A stretch of DNA of 64,000 nucleotides from the NCBI GenBank assembly GCA_963825565.1, contig CAWGTW010000012.1:186001-250000 (forward strand), given 5' to 3'. A model generated the notes under the pieces. It worked only from the letters and a program-made list of their open reading frames with translations, did no database searches and had not been told where the DNA came from. The position numbers were made by a program, and so were the translations under genes. Positions 17,127 to 30,133 of the stretch are shown here, piece after piece. The DNA comes from JBFGCT01 sp963825565. GTDB lineage: Bacteria; Actinomycetota; Acidimicrobiia; Acidimicrobiales; Ilumatobacteraceae. Position 1 is the stretch's first letter, and every line of letters begins with the position of its first letter.

Positions 17127-17354
17127 TCAGGCGGCGAAGGCCTCGTCGACGTTGCCGGCATCGAACCTGCGGTACTCGAGCAGCTCGTCGCTCTTGACGA
17201 CGAAGGGGGTGCTGTCGTCGCAGGGGTCGAGGACCACGAAGTCGTCGGTGGCGAGGAGCACGAGCACGGTCATGACGTCGTCGCCGGTGTCGACCTTCGT
17301 CTTCACCTCGATCACGTCGCCCGTGTTCAGCTTTTCCATCAGCATCGTTGTCAT
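17127..17354 (-). CDS. Small acidic protein of unknown function
   Basis: 75 residues, rich in Asp and Val: METHIONINE-rich start MTTMLMEKL, then alternating beta-like stretches (VMTVLVLLATDDFVVLDP). Two Asp-Asp pairs, no cysteine pair beyond a single Cys, and no membrane helix. GAGGGAG lies 7 nt before the ATG. No family is recognised. The leader of about 55 nt and the promoter-like pattern at 17418-17445 are unlike the leaderless genes around it, and the upstream 126 bp are less GC-rich than the window. Confidence 0.65.
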   Translation of the reverse strand: MTTMLMEKLNTGDVIEVKTKVDTGDDVMTVLVLLATDDFVVLDPCDDSTPFVVKSDELLEYRRFDAGNVDEAFAA

Positions 17355-17417
17355 GGTCTTCTCCCTCAGATAGTCCGCCGCCGGCCCGGGATCGAACCTT
17401 CGCGTACGTGTTCAAGA

Positions 17418-17445
17418 CATCGGTAAGAACCGAAGCAAGCTTGAG
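17418..17445 (-). promoter_or_regulatory. Sigma-28-like promoter pattern before the small acidic gene
   Basis: On the minus strand CTCAAG, 16 nt, then CCGATG. This resembles flagellar/FliA-class promoters (TCAAG or TAAA, about 15 nt, GCCGAT). No flagellar gene is in the window, so this is tentative. Confidence 0.3.
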
Positions 17446-17480
17446 TTCATTCCGCAGAGTTCTTGCGGAACCGGAAACGT

Positions 17481-18341
17481 TCAGCGGAACGTCGGCTGCC
17501 GGTGGTCGGGGAACACGTCGGGAAGACCGTCGCTGACCCGTTCGGTGTACGTCGGCGTGCGCTTCTCGAGGAAGCTTTCGACGCCTTCGCGGGCGTCGGC
17601 GCTTGCCCCGCGCGACATGATCGCCCTCGAGTCGACCCGGTGCGCGTCCATCGGGTGATCGGCACCGAGCATCCGCCACAGCATCTGGCGCGTGAGCGCC
17701 ACCGACACCGGGGCGGTCTGGGAAGCGATCTCGGTGGCGATCGCGCGGGCGGCGGGCAGCAACTCGGCAGGGCCGTGGACGCTGCGCACCAGCCGCCGCT
17801 CCAACGCCTCGGACGCCTCGAACACGCGGCCGGTGTAGCACCACTCGGCGGCGGTGCTGATGCCGACGACGCGCGGGAGGAACCAGGAGGAACAGGCTTC
17901 GGGGACGATCCCCCGCCGAGCGAACACGAAGCCGAACCGGGCGGTCTCGCTGGCGAGCCGGATGTCCATCGGCAGCGTCATGGTCACCCCCACGCCGACC
18001 GCCGCACCGTTGATCGCCCCGATCACCGGCTTGAGGCATTCGAAGATCCGCAGGGTCAGCATCCCACCGCCGTCGCGCACCACGCCGGCCTCGGTCTGCA
18101 CGTCGCTGCCGCCCTTGGCGAACGTGTCCCCACCTGCGGCCAGGTCGGCACCGGCGCAGAACCCGCGCCCGGCGCCGGTGAGGATCACCGCCCGCACACC
18201 GTCGTCGGCGTCGACCCGATCGAACGCGTCGATGAGCTCGCGCATCATCGTGCCCGTGAACGCGTTGAGCCGGTCCGGACGATTCAGGGTGATCGTGGCC
18301 ACCAGCTCGGACACGTCGTAGCTGATCTGCGAGTACTCCAT
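17481..18341 (-). CDS. Enoyl-CoA hydratase/isomerase-family protein
   Basis: 286 residues, crotonase fold. The oxyanion-hole segments are GRGFCAGADLAAGG and INGAAVGVGVTMTLPMDIRLAS; the catalytic Glu is in RRGIVPEACSSWFLP, one of the two usual glutamates, as in many enoyl-CoA hydratases of unknown chain preference. The C-terminus (GVESFLEKRTPTYTERVSDGLPDVFP) matches the long-tailed hydratases common in actinobacteria. Likely role is fatty-acid or steroid side-chain beta-oxidation. It stands alone; the 18342-18470 gap separates it from ftsX. Confidence 0.9.
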   Translation of the reverse strand: MEYSQISYDVSELVATITLNRPDRLNAFTGTMMRELIDAFDRVDADDGVRAVILTGAGRGFCAGADLAAGGDTFAKGGSDVQTEAGVVRDGGGMLTLRIFECLKPVIGAINGAAVGVGVTMTLPMDIRLASETARFGFVFARRGIVPEACSSWFLPRVVGISTAAEWCYTGRVFEASEALERRLVRSVHGPAELLPAARAIATEIASQTAPVSVALTRQMLWRMLGADHPMDAHRVDSRAIMSRGASADAREGVESFLEKRTPTYTERVSDGLPDVFPDHRQPTFR

Positions 18342-18408
18342 GGCGGCCGACCGTAGAGGACCGACCCCCGACCTCGACGTGTCAGCCTGGCAGGGCGCGT
18401 GACGACGA

Positions 18409-18426
18409 CGTTGACATCCGTCAACG
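18409..18426 (-). terminator. Small hairpin after ftsX
   Basis: CGTTGAC, four bases, GTCAACG, 45 bp after the ftsX stop. The stem is only 7 bp and there is no T-tract. Confidence 0.25.
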
Positions 18427-18470
18427 AGGAGTCCACGCAACGCAGCCAGGGGACGAACCGGACCGACTGA

Positions 18471-19376
18471 TCAGACGTCGAGGAATCGGGAGGCCGCAAT
18501 CCCCGCACCGATCGCGCCGGCGAGGGCGCCGATCCCGAGCATGATCAACATCACGGTGAACTCGTACCCGTCGGTGACGACGAGCGCGGCGAAGCCGCTC
18601 TCGTCTGGAAAGCCCTGGACCCCTCTGGTCCACTGCGCGTTCCACAGGTACAGGCCGACGCTCGCCGCGCCGCCGCCGATGATCCCGTGCAGCAGCCCTT
18701 CGAGCATGAACGGCAATCGGATGAACCAGTCGGTCGCGCCGACGAGCTTCATCACCTCGATCTCACGACGGCGGGCGAAGATCGCGGTCCGCACCGTGTT
18801 CCAGATCAACAGGATCGCCGCAGCGAGCAGGAACACCGAGAGAAGCAGCAGCCGGAACCCGAAGAAGCTCTTGAGCCGTTCGATCAGGGTGATCTGGTCC
18901 TCCGCGAACTGCACGGTCACCACGCTCGGGAGCTGCTGGAACGCGCCGGAGAGCTGGCGCAGGAACTCGACGTCGACCCCCTCGGTCGGGACCACCTTGT
19001 ACTGCGTCGGGATGTTGTCCACGGTCAGCAGGTTGAGCGTGCTCGGGTCGCCGGCGAGGATCCGTTGGGCCTCGTCGAGCGAGCACTGCGAGTCACAGTA
19101 GTTCCAGCTCTCGATGAACGTCCCCTGGTTCTCGGTGAGGTTGTCGGAGATCACCGCAAGCTGGTCATCGGTCGCCGAGGCGTTGACGAACACGATCATC
19201 TCGACCCCGCCCTCCCACTTGGAGAGCAGGTTGTCGAAGCCGCGCTGGCTGAGCAGGGTGAGCCCGACGCCCAGCAGCGAGATCGCCGCGGTGATGATCG
19301 CCGCCAGCGTCAGCGTCGCGTTGCGACGGAAGCTGTCGAAGGTCTCGCGAATGGTGTAGCGAAGTCGGGAAAGCAC
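18471..19376 (-). CDS. ftsX: Cell division ABC permease FtsX
   Basis: 301 residues. Topology is that of FtsX: one helix near 22-42, a large extracytoplasmic loop to about 180, then three helices in the C-terminal half (LLLLSVFLLAAAILLIWNTVR, GLLHGIIGGGAASVGLYLW, TVMLIMLGIGALAGAIGAG). The motif RRREIEVMKLVGATDWFIRLPFMLEGL is the FtsX/MacB signature. The loop has a Cys pair (YCDSQCSLDE), as in mycobacterial FtsX. With FtsE it couples division to activation of NlpC/P60 peptidoglycan hydrolases. It starts 12 bp after ftsE. Confidence 0.95.
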   Translation of the reverse strand: MLSRLRYTIRETFDSFRRNATLTLAAIITAAISLLGVGLTLLSQRGFDNLLSKWEGGVEMIVFVNASATDDQLAVISDNLTENQGTFIESWNYCDSQCSLDEAQRILAGDPSTLNLLTVDNIPTQYKVVPTEGVDVEFLRQLSGAFQQLPSVVTVQFAEDQITLIERLKSFFGFRLLLLSVFLLAAAILLIWNTVRTAIFARRREIEVMKLVGATDWFIRLPFMLEGLLHGIIGGGAASVGLYLWNAQWTRGVQGFPDESGFAALVVTDGYEFTVMLIMLGIGALAGAIGAGIAASRFLDV

Positions 19377-19388
19377 GTCAGATCCTGA

Positions 19389-20066
19389 TCACTCGTAGAC
19401 GCCGCGGGCCTGGTCACGGACGATGACGCCCCGGTCGAGCTGGATGACGCGTTTGCGCATCGTGTTGACGATGCGCTGGTCGTGCGTGGCCATCACGACG
19501 GTCGTGCCGGTCTTGTTGATCCGGTCGAGCAGCCGCATGATGCCCTCGCCGGTCGCCGGGTCGAGGTTGCCGGTCGGCTCGTCCGCGAGCAGGATCAGGG
19601 GCCGGTTGACGAAGGCTCGGGCCACCGAGACCCGCTGTTGCTCGCCGCCGGAGAGCTGGTTGGGCAGGCGCTCCTCTTTCCCGGCCAGCCCGACCAGTTC
19701 GAGGACCGCCGGAACCTGCTGCTTGATCACGTGCTTGGGGCGACCGATGACCTCCTGGGCGAAGGCGACGTTCTCGAACACGTTCTTCTCGAGCAGGAGC
19801 TTGTAGTCCTGGAACACGTTGCCGATGTTGCGCCGCAGGTGCGGGACGCGACCGGGCGGCATGTCGACGATGTTGCGGCCGGCCACCCAGACGGCCCCGC
19901 GCTCGGGCCGGTCCTGGCGATTGAGCAATCGCAGCAGCGTGCTCTTGCCCGAACCCGACGGGCCGACGAGGAAGACGAATTCCCCCTTGGCGACGTCGAA
20001 GCTCGCGTCGCGCAGCGCGACGACCTCTTCTGAGTAGCTCTTGGTGACGTTCTCGAGTCGAATCAT
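19389..20066 (-). CDS. ftsE: Cell division ATP-binding protein FtsE
   Basis: 225 residues, the standard length. Walker A is GPSGSGKST, the signature is LSGGEQQRVSVARAFV, and Walker B is ILLADEPTGNLD, with the switch His in MATHDQRIV. It forms the cytoplasmic ATPase pair with FtsX at the septum. The ATG at 20066 has no strong ribosome site; a TAGCCT box lies 28 nt upstream. Order prfB, ftsE, ftsX is conserved in actinobacteria. Confidence 0.96.
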   Translation of the reverse strand: MIRLENVTKSYSEEVVALRDASFDVAKGEFVFLVGPSGSGKSTLLRLLNRQDRPERGAVWVAGRNIVDMPPGRVPHLRRNIGNVFQDYKLLLEKNVFENVAFAQEVIGRPKHVIKQQVPAVLELVGLAGKEERLPNQLSGGEQQRVSVARAFVNRPLILLADEPTGNLDPATGEGIMRLLDRINKTGTTVVMATHDQRIVNTMRKRVIQLDRGVIVRDQARGVYE

Positions 20067-20093
20067 GGAGTACCGCCGTTCTCGGGCCCAACG

Positions 20094-20099
20094 AGGCTA
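20094..20099 (-). promoter_or_regulatory. -10 box of ftsE-ftsX
   Basis: TAGCCT on the minus strand gives a leader of about 20 nt, longer than the leaderless genes here. Confidence 0.35.
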
Positions 20100-20204
20100 C
20101 CGCTACGAACCGCCTCGGCGGTGGCGCCCGATCACGGTCGACGCGGCCCCCGGCATCGGTCGTGCTCGATCGCCGAACTCGCTGCGGTGAGGGTTGAGCG
20201 GGGT

Positions 20205-21317
20205 TCAGTTGGCGCCGGGGTCGCCCTGCGACCGTCGCAGCTGGAGCCAGCCCTCCATGAACATGTCGATGTCGCCGTCGAGAACTCCCTGGACGTTGGC
20301 CGTCTCCAACTCGGTCCGCAGGTCCTTGACCATCTGGTACGGCTGCATGACGTAGCTGCGGATCTGGCTCCCCCACCCGACCTGGGCCTGCTTGCCCGCG
20401 ATCGCGTCGAGCTCGGCCGCCCGATCCTCCTCGACCTTCGCGGCGATCATCGCCGTCAGCCGGGCCATCGCCTTCTCCCGGTTCTGGAGCTGGCTGCGCT
20501 CCTCTTGGGAGGAGGCGACGAGACCGGTCGGTTCGTGGATCAGGCGAACCGCCGACGACGTCTTGTTGACGTGCTGCCCGCCGGCGCCCGAGGACCGGAA
20601 GACCTCCATCCGGATGTCGGACTCGTCGACATCGACGTCGACGTCGTCGAGCAACGGCCAGACCTGTACCGCGGCGAAGGAGGTCTGGCGCCGGCCCTGG
20701 TTGTCGAACGGGCTGATCCGCACCAACCGGTGCGTTCCGCGCTCGGAACTCATCAGCCCGTAGGCGTACCGCCCGGCGATCGTCACCTCGGCCGACATGA
20801 TGCCGGCCTCCTGTCCCTCGGAGACACCGTTCAGGCTGATCGTGAATCCGCGCCGCTCACACCAGCGCTCGTACATCCGCAGCAGCATCTCGGAGAAGTC
20901 CTGTGCATCGACGCCGCCGTCCTTGGCGTTGATCTGGACGATGCAGTCGCAGCCGTCGTGCTCGCCGGTGAACAGGCTGCGCAGTTCGAGCCGGTCGAGC
21001 GTGGCCGCCGCCGCCGCGATCTGGGCCGCGATCTCGGGCTCCTGCGTGGCGTCGTCCTCGTCGCGGGCGAGCTCGTGGAGCGCCTCGATGTCGTCGATCT
21101 GGTCGGCCAGGCCGTCGAAGACCGCGAGGTCGTCTTTGATGTTGGCGTACTCGGCGTTCAGCTTCTTGGCCCGGTCCTGGTCGTCCCAGAGACCCGGCTC
21201 GGCGACCTCGGCCTCGAGCACCGCGAACCGCTCGCGGTTGTCGTCGACCGACAGGTAGGTCTCCGCCTCGCCCAGCCGGCGCCGGAGCTCTTTGAGATCA
21301 GGTGAGAAATCGCGCAT
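20205..21317 (-). CDS. prfB: Peptide chain release factor 2
   Basis: 370 residues. It releases nascent chains at UGA and UAA. The stop-codon-reading tripeptide SPF (202-204) marks RF2 rather than RF1, and GGQ (246-248, in GAGGQHVNKTSSAVR) is the hydrolysis motif. The ATG at 21317 (MRDFSPDLKE) gives the usual N-terminus. The reading frame is continuous, so there is no programmed +1 frameshift at an internal UGA as in E. coli. It lies between secA and ftsE on the same strand. Confidence 0.96.
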   Translation of the reverse strand: MRDFSPDLKELRRRLGEAETYLSVDDNRERFAVLEAEVAEPGLWDDQDRAKKLNAEYANIKDDLAVFDGLADQIDDIEALHELARDEDDATQEPEIAAQIAAAAATLDRLELRSLFTGEHDGCDCIVQINAKDGGVDAQDFSEMLLRMYERWCERRGFTISLNGVSEGQEAGIMSAEVTIAGRYAYGLMSSERGTHRLVRISPFDNQGRRQTSFAAVQVWPLLDDVDVDVDESDIRMEVFRSSGAGGQHVNKTSSAVRLIHEPTGLVASSQEERSQLQNREKAMARLTAMIAAKVEEDRAAELDAIAGKQAQVGWGSQIRSYVMQPYQMVKDLRTELETANVQGVLDGDIDMFMEGWLQLRRSQGDPGAN

Positions 21318-21469
21318 ACGAGTTGCAGACAACCTTCGTGGGAAAACCGGGTACGACGAACGACGGCAAGCCGCCCGCACCGACACCGACCGTCGCCGGG
21401 CATCGAGCCGACGGCGCCCGACCGCGGCTGCTGGCGACCACCGGTGCCGGACCCTCGACGACCGTCACG

Positions 21470-24277
<2,808 letters not shown>

Positions 24278-24286
24278 GCCCGGACG

Positions 24287-24292
24287 ATCTTA
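24287..24292 (-). promoter_or_regulatory. -10 box of secA, leaderless
   Basis: TAAGAT on the minus strand, 9 nt before the ATG at 24277. Confidence 0.5.
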
Positions 24293-24413
24293 CCGGCCAC
24301 CCAGGGTGGGTCCCGTGCGATCGACGCCGGCACCGCAGACGGCACCACCGCCCGCCCGCGACGTCGGAGGGTCGCCGCGGCGGACGGCGGTGAATCGGGT
24401 CGGGCGGGCGTGA

Positions 24414-25055
24414 TCAGGCCGCCGTCGACGCCGTCGGACGGTGCAGCGCCACGACGTCGGCCCCGGAGCCGGCCGGGGTCGCCGCGACCGCCGCCAGCAC
24501 GACGCCGGCGGCGCCCCGCTCGACCAGGGCCGATCTGGCCGCGTGGAGGGTCGCCCCGGTCGTCACGACGTCGTCGACGACCAGCACGCGGGGAGCCGAC
24601 CGGACGGGCCTGGCCCGGAACGCCGGCCCGTGCAGGCGCTCGGCACGACCGCGGCCGGTCTGCGGTGCGGCGCCACCGGTCCGTTCGAGCAGGCGCCGGC
24701 AGGGCAGGCCGAGCTGGCGGGCGACCGTGCGGGCGATCACCTCGCCCTGGTCGAACCCGCGCGCCCGGCGGCGGGTTTCGGTGGTCGGCGCCCACGTGAC
24801 CACGTCGACGGCGAGGTGGACACGCTCGTCGAGCAGCCGGTTGACCAGCAACCCGGCGAGGTGGCGGGCGACCCGGCGCCGGTTGCGGTACTTGAGGCCG
24901 AGCACGATCTGGCGCGCCCTGCCCCGGAAGGGCAGCGCGGCGATCACCCCGTGCTCGGCGACCTGGGGAGGAGTCGTGAGGAGGGCGAACCGGCAGGTCG
25001 TGCACACCGGCGCACCCGGCTGGTCACAACCGGCACAACGCGTCTGGAACATCAT
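24414..25055 (-). CDS. ComF-family phosphoribosyltransferase-like protein
   Basis: 213 residues. The N-terminus has a four-cysteine zinc knuckle (CAGC at 7-10 and CTTC), then the ComFC/GntX fold with the PRPP-binding loop VLVVDDVVTTGATL and the R-A-R-G-F-D-Q motif. Family members take part in DNA uptake in Bacillus, but in actinobacteria the role is unproven. The double ATG at 25055/25052 follows CAGACT by 7-10 nt. It lies upstream of secA, as in mycobacteria. Confidence 0.88.
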   Translation of the reverse strand: MMFQTRCAGCDQPGAPVCTTCRFALLTTPPQVAEHGVIAALPFRGRARQIVLGLKYRNRRRVARHLAGLLVNRLLDERVHLAVDVVTWAPTTETRRRARGFDQGEVIARTVARQLGLPCRRLLERTGGAAPQTGRGRAERLHGPAFRARPVRSAPRVLVVDDVVTTGATLHAARSALVERGAAGVVLAAVAATPAGSGADVVALHRPTASTAA

Positions 25056-25103
25056 GGTGTCCAGTCTGACGAGGGGGTGCCACAGTCGATCCGAGCCCGG
25101 CCC

Positions 25104-25142
25104 AGCGTCAACGCCGGGGGTCTGACACCCGGTGTTGACGCT
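25104..25142 (-). terminator. 15-bp hairpin after the spermidine-synthase-like gene
   Basis: AGCGTCAACGCCGGG and CCCGGTGTTGACGCT pair over 15 positions with one G-T wobble and a 9-nt loop. It starts 6 bp after the stop at 25148. There is no T-tract. Its loop sequence (GGTCTGACA) recalls the hairpin at 58016-58054. Confidence 0.55.
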
Positions 25143-25147
25143 GACGG

Positions 25148-27724
25148 TCAGGCGACCGCGACGGGATCGACCGGCTCGGGGTCGGCGGGCCGCCGTGCCT
25201 CGGGGCCGTCGAGGCTCACCGTGGGGGCGGGCGACCACCCGATGACCAGGGCGCCGAGGGCGGCCATGTAGAGCGCCAAGCCGATCATCACCGTCCGGTC
25301 GAAGCCGAACGTCATCGAGGCCACGGTCGTGACCGACGCCCCGATCACCGAGAAGAACGCGTTCACGGCCCAGCACCAGGCGACGAACCGGCCCTCGTCG
25401 CTCCCCACGACCGCACCGGTGAGCGAGGTCGCCCGATCGATGCCGGCGGGGAGGAACACCCCGAGCGCGATCCCGACCGGGAGCAGCATGACGAAGACGA
25501 GGGCGATGCGCATCGGCTGGCTCCACGCCAGTGCGACGTCGGTGACCGCATCGCTGATGAGCAGGTACACGGTCGTGACTGCGAACAGCGCCCCGAGCGC
25601 GATCGGCAACCCGACGCGAGGGCGGGCCCCGACGCGGGCGGAGTAGCGCGCCCCGATCGCCGTCGCCAGGAGCAGCGTGAACAGCGAGACCGACAGCGAG
25701 AGCGTCGGGTAGCCGAGCAGGAGCGAGAAGCGCTGGATCATCGAGATCTCGACGAACATGAACCCCAACCCGATCGACGCGAAGTACACCAGCATCCTGC
25801 CGCGGCCCGGGATCGGCTGTGGGCGGGCCGCGCCCCGCCGCCGGGTGAGCGCGAACGGCAGCCAGAGAAACAGCGCGGCGACGAACACCGCGATCATGAT
25901 CAGGACGACGAGCAGTCGCTCGCCGATCGCGATCTCGGTGTCCTCGTAGGTGCGCGTCCAGTCGGTCAGCACGTCGCCGAACCGCGAGAAGTGCCAGAAG
26001 AACGGGCGGTTGTCGTCGATCGAGGAGATGTCGTACCCGTACGCACCGACGATCGCCGCCACCTCCGCGTCGGAGCCGGTGATCAGCTCGGTGGTCAGGC
26101 GTGCGCCCGGCGACGAATCGGCCGGCGCGTCCTCGACCGAGCCGTCGGGGAGGTGCAGCGGATCGGCCTGCGTGACCTGGATCAACGCCTCACGCATCCG
26201 GTCGGACGCAGCATCGGCGGGGGGCGTCTTGAACAGCAGCATCGTGCTGAACCGGGCGAACTCGACCTCGCTGCGGTTGACGAACAGGGCGGTCTGGGCG
26301 GCGAAGTCGTCCTGCTCGCCAGCCAGCGCCTCGCGGGCGGTGACGAGGTAGCGCGCCGTTCGAGTCGGTCGCGTCTCGAAGTCGAAGTCGCCGAACTGCG
26401 TCACCACCATGCCGTCTGGGGCCAAGTGATCGTAGGCCTCGGCGATCATCTCCTCGGTGTAGAGGTAGCTCTCCGAGAGCACGAACGCCCCCGACGTCGC
26501 CGAGTTCGCTGCGGCGTACGAGTCGGGGGCGACGAACCAGATCAGGTCGTACTCGTTGTCGGTGCGGGCGAGGAAGGTGCGGCCGTCCCCCTGGATGTAG
26601 TCGACGTCGTCGCGCGTGGTCAGGTTGCCCGAGTAGTCGGCGAACTCGCCCTCGAGCAGGCCGACCGTCACCGGGTTGAGCTCGACCGCGTCGACGTGGC
26701 CGACGCCGAAGGTGAGCGCGGCCTGGATCTCGTTGCCGCCCGCCGCCCCGATGATCAGGATCCGGTCGGGCTCCCGGCCGAGCGCGGCGAACGGGAGCTG
26801 GCGGCTGTCGGTGTCGAACCGGGCCGTCGTGCCGCGCGTGCCGTCGTAGCGCCAGATCGCCGAGCCGATCAACCCGTCGTGTTGCAGGACGACCAGATCG
26901 TCGAGCGGAACCGCATCGACGCGGAACACGGCACCCCAGTCGCCACCGACGACCTCGTCGCCGTCGCGCAAGGTCTTGCTGCCGTCGGTGCGCACGTCGA
27001 ACGTGCTGGCGAAGACCGTCGCCACCAGCGCCACCGCAGTGATCCCGAGGATCGACGGCCCGATGCGGGGGCCGAGCCGGGCGGCGATGAACAACCCGAG
27101 GGCGACGAGCACGACGTTGGCGAACAGGATCATCGCCGGCGGGCCGATCGTCATCTGGAGCGGCACGGCGGTCAGGCAGCCGAGCGCGGCCCCGAAGAGG
27201 TCCCAGAAGTACAGGCGGCGGACCTCGTGGGCCTCGGCGACGACGAGCCGCGCCAGGATCACCCCCACGCCGAGGAACACCAGGGACAGCGAGATCGAGA
27301 TCGCCAGCAGGCGGGCGACCTGCTCGGCGGCCTGGGCGGTCGTGCCGGTCCAGATCAGGTTGGCATCGGTGGCCACCCGGGCGATCACGACGTAGGCGAG
27401 CGCCCCGACCAGGCCGGCCAGCGGGGCGACCCTGCGTACCAGGTCGAGGGCGTCCATGCGCCGCAGCCGGGACGACAGTGCGATCAGCGAGCTGCCGGCA
27501 CCGAGGCCGAGCAGCGCGAGCCCGATCACGAAGTACGTGTAGTAGTAGAAGATCTTGAACGAGATCACCCGCGTGTAGGCGATCTCGAGCGACAGGCCGA
27601 CGAAGCCGACGACGAACGCCGCCGCCAGCCGGACACCGAGGTGCCGCCGATCGCCGCCGCGACCTCCCGGCTCGGCGTCGACGCCGGGGCCGGAGTCGGT
27701 CTCGGTGTCGGTGTCGGTGTCCAT
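25148..27724 (-). CDS. Membrane-embedded spermidine-synthase-like protein
   Basis: 858 residues in three parts: a bundle of about seven membrane helices (residues about 30-235), a soluble SAM-binding domain of the spermidine synthase fold (about 290-560, motif I ILIIGAAGGNEIQ and acidic end VELNP), and a second bundle of six or more helices to the C-terminus. The N-terminus carries a DTDTDTETD repeat. Canonical polyamine-site residues are not evident, so polyamine synthesis should not be assumed. The protein may modify a membrane-associated substrate. A TAGGCT box lies 9 nt upstream, and a strong hairpin follows the stop. Confidence 0.75.
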   Translation of the reverse strand: MDTDTDTETDSGPGVDAEPGGRGGDRRHLGVRLAAAFVVGFVGLSLEIAYTRVISFKIFYYYTYFVIGLALLGLGAGSSLIALSSRLRRMDALDLVRRVAPLAGLVGALAYVVIARVATDANLIWTGTTAQAAEQVARLLAISISLSLVFLGVGVILARLVVAEAHEVRRLYFWDLFGAALGCLTAVPLQMTIGPPAMILFANVVLVALGLFIAARLGPRIGPSILGITAVALVATVFASTFDVRTDGSKTLRDGDEVVGGDWGAVFRVDAVPLDDLVVLQHDGLIGSAIWRYDGTRGTTARFDTDSRQLPFAALGREPDRILIIGAAGGNEIQAALTFGVGHVDAVELNPVTVGLLEGEFADYSGNLTTRDDVDYIQGDGRTFLARTDNEYDLIWFVAPDSYAAANSATSGAFVLSESYLYTEEMIAEAYDHLAPDGMVVTQFGDFDFETRPTRTARYLVTAREALAGEQDDFAAQTALFVNRSEVEFARFSTMLLFKTPPADAASDRMREALIQVTQADPLHLPDGSVEDAPADSSPGARLTTELITGSDAEVAAIVGAYGYDISSIDDNRPFFWHFSRFGDVLTDWTRTYEDTEIAIGERLLVVLIMIAVFVAALFLWLPFALTRRRGAARPQPIPGRGRMLVYFASIGLGFMFVEISMIQRFSLLLGYPTLSLSVSLFTLLLATAIGARYSARVGARPRVGLPIALGALFAVTTVYLLISDAVTDVALAWSQPMRIALVFVMLLPVGIALGVFLPAGIDRATSLTGAVVGSDEGRFVAWCWAVNAFFSVIGASVTTVASMTFGFDRTVMIGLALYMAALGALVIGWSPAPTVSLDGPEARRPADPEPVDPVAVA

Positions 27725-27733
27725 CGGGCCGGG

Positions 27734-27739
27734 AGCCTA
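27734..27739 (-). promoter_or_regulatory. -10 box of spermidine-synthase-like gene, leaderless
   Basis: TAGGCT on the minus strand, 9 nt before the ATG at 27724. Confidence 0.5.
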
Positions 27740-27849
27740 CCGTCGAGCTTCCGGGCCGATCGGCGCGGCGGGCGCCGTCCGGCGGAGCCGACCGCGGCGC
27801 GGCGACCACCTCGCCGGCGATTCGGGACCACGCAGCGACGGGTCGGGGA

Positions 27850-27855
27850 TAGCGT
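27850..27855 (+). promoter_or_regulatory. -10 box of YczE-like gene, leaderless
   Basis: TAGCGT followed by 6 nt and the GTG at 27862. Confidence 0.5.
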
Positions 27856-27861
27856 CCCGGC

Positions 27862-28485
27862 GTGCACCGCTTCGTCCCGACCGATCGTGCGGCCGAGCGG
27901 GTCGCCCGCTGCGTGCTCGGCCTGGCGTTGTTCGGCATCGGGATCGCGCTGATCATCGATGCCGACCTCGGCGCGGCGCCGTGGGACGTCTTCCACACCG
28001 GCATCGCCGAGCTGACCGGCATCCCGGTCGGCACCGTGATCATGCTGACCGGAGCCCTGCTGTTGCTGCTCTGGATCCCCCTCAGCGAGCAACCGGGACT
28101 CGGCACGATCCTCAACGCGGTCGAGATCGGGCTCGTCGTCGATGTCGTCCTGCCGCTGCTGCCCGGACCCGAGCCGCTCGCCGTGCGGCTGGCGATGATG
28201 CTCACCGGGGTCGCCATCATCGCCGTCGGGTCGGGCTTCTACATCGGTGCCGGACTCGGACCGGGTCCGCGCGACGGCCTGATGACCGGCCTGGCTCGAC
28301 GGGGCATCACGATCCGCGCCGCGCGCACCGGCATCGAGCTCACCGTGCTCGTGATCGGCGCCGCGCTCGGCGGCTCAGTCGGGCTCGGCACCGCGGTGTT
28401 CGCCCTCGCGATCGGGCCGCTCGTGCACGTGTTGCTGCCCTGGCTCACCGTCGGCCCGCCGGTGCCGGCACCGGCGGGCGCCTGA
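27862..28485 (+). CDS. YczE/YyaS/YitT-family membrane protein
   Basis: 207 residues with five hydrophobic segments. Family cues are LGLALFGIGIALIIDADLGAAPWDVFHTGIA near the start and the repeated G-S-G-F-Y-I-G-A-G-L-G-P-G-P-R-D-G-L segment in the middle, two related half-motifs that suggest an internal duplication. The function of the family is not established. The C-terminal tail is proline-rich. It is convergent with ahcY, 64 bp apart. Confidence 0.82.
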   Translation: MHRFVPTDRAAERVARCVLGLALFGIGIALIIDADLGAAPWDVFHTGIAELTGIPVGTVIMLTGALLLLLWIPLSEQPGLGTILNAVEIGLVVDVVLPLLPGPEPLAVRLAMMLTGVAIIAVGSGFYIGAGLGPGPRDGLMTGLARRGITIRAARTGIELTVLVIGAALGGSVGLGTAVFALAIGPLVHVLLPWLTVGPPVPAPAGA

Positions 28486-28549
28486 CGCGACCGCCGATCG
28501 AATCGGGACCCGGGCCGACACCCGCACCGCGCGCCGGCCCAGCGGACGC

Positions 28550-30031
<1,482 letters not shown>

Positions 30032-30127
30032 GGGGGAATCTCCTGATGGGTGGATGGCGGTGGTTCGTTGGCGGCGAACCGGGCCGGGGCCATCAGGCGC
30101 CGATCGAATCAGCCCGGCGATTCGGTG
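30032..30127 (-). promoter_or_regulatory. Structured 5' leader of ahcY; possible cis-regulatory RNA
   Basis: About 95 nt separate the predicted transcription start from the ATG. Read on the minus strand there are three perfect pairings: CGAATC/GATTCG (30119-30124 with 30105-30110, loop 8), CCTGATGG/CCATCAGG (30090-30097 with 30042-30049), and nested in the latter GGTTCG/CGAACC (30075-30080 with 30062-30067, loop 7). The 3' arm of the second helix contains the start of the AGGAG ribosome site, so the fold could hide it. The sequence does not match the SAH riboswitch consensus as I know it. Confidence 0.45.
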
Positions 30128-30133
30128 GAGTCG

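Noticed and set aside
16986..17480. Horizontally acquired island because of lower GC
   Set aside because: The change is short and limited to intergenic DNA around one small gene; no mobile-element ends are seen.
20205..21317. Programmed +1 frameshift in prfB
   Set aside because: The frame is continuous from the ATG to the end with no internal UGA.
30032..30127. Known SAH riboswitch before ahcY
   Set aside because: The conserved SAH riboswitch core as I know it is not present; only an unclassified fold is reported.
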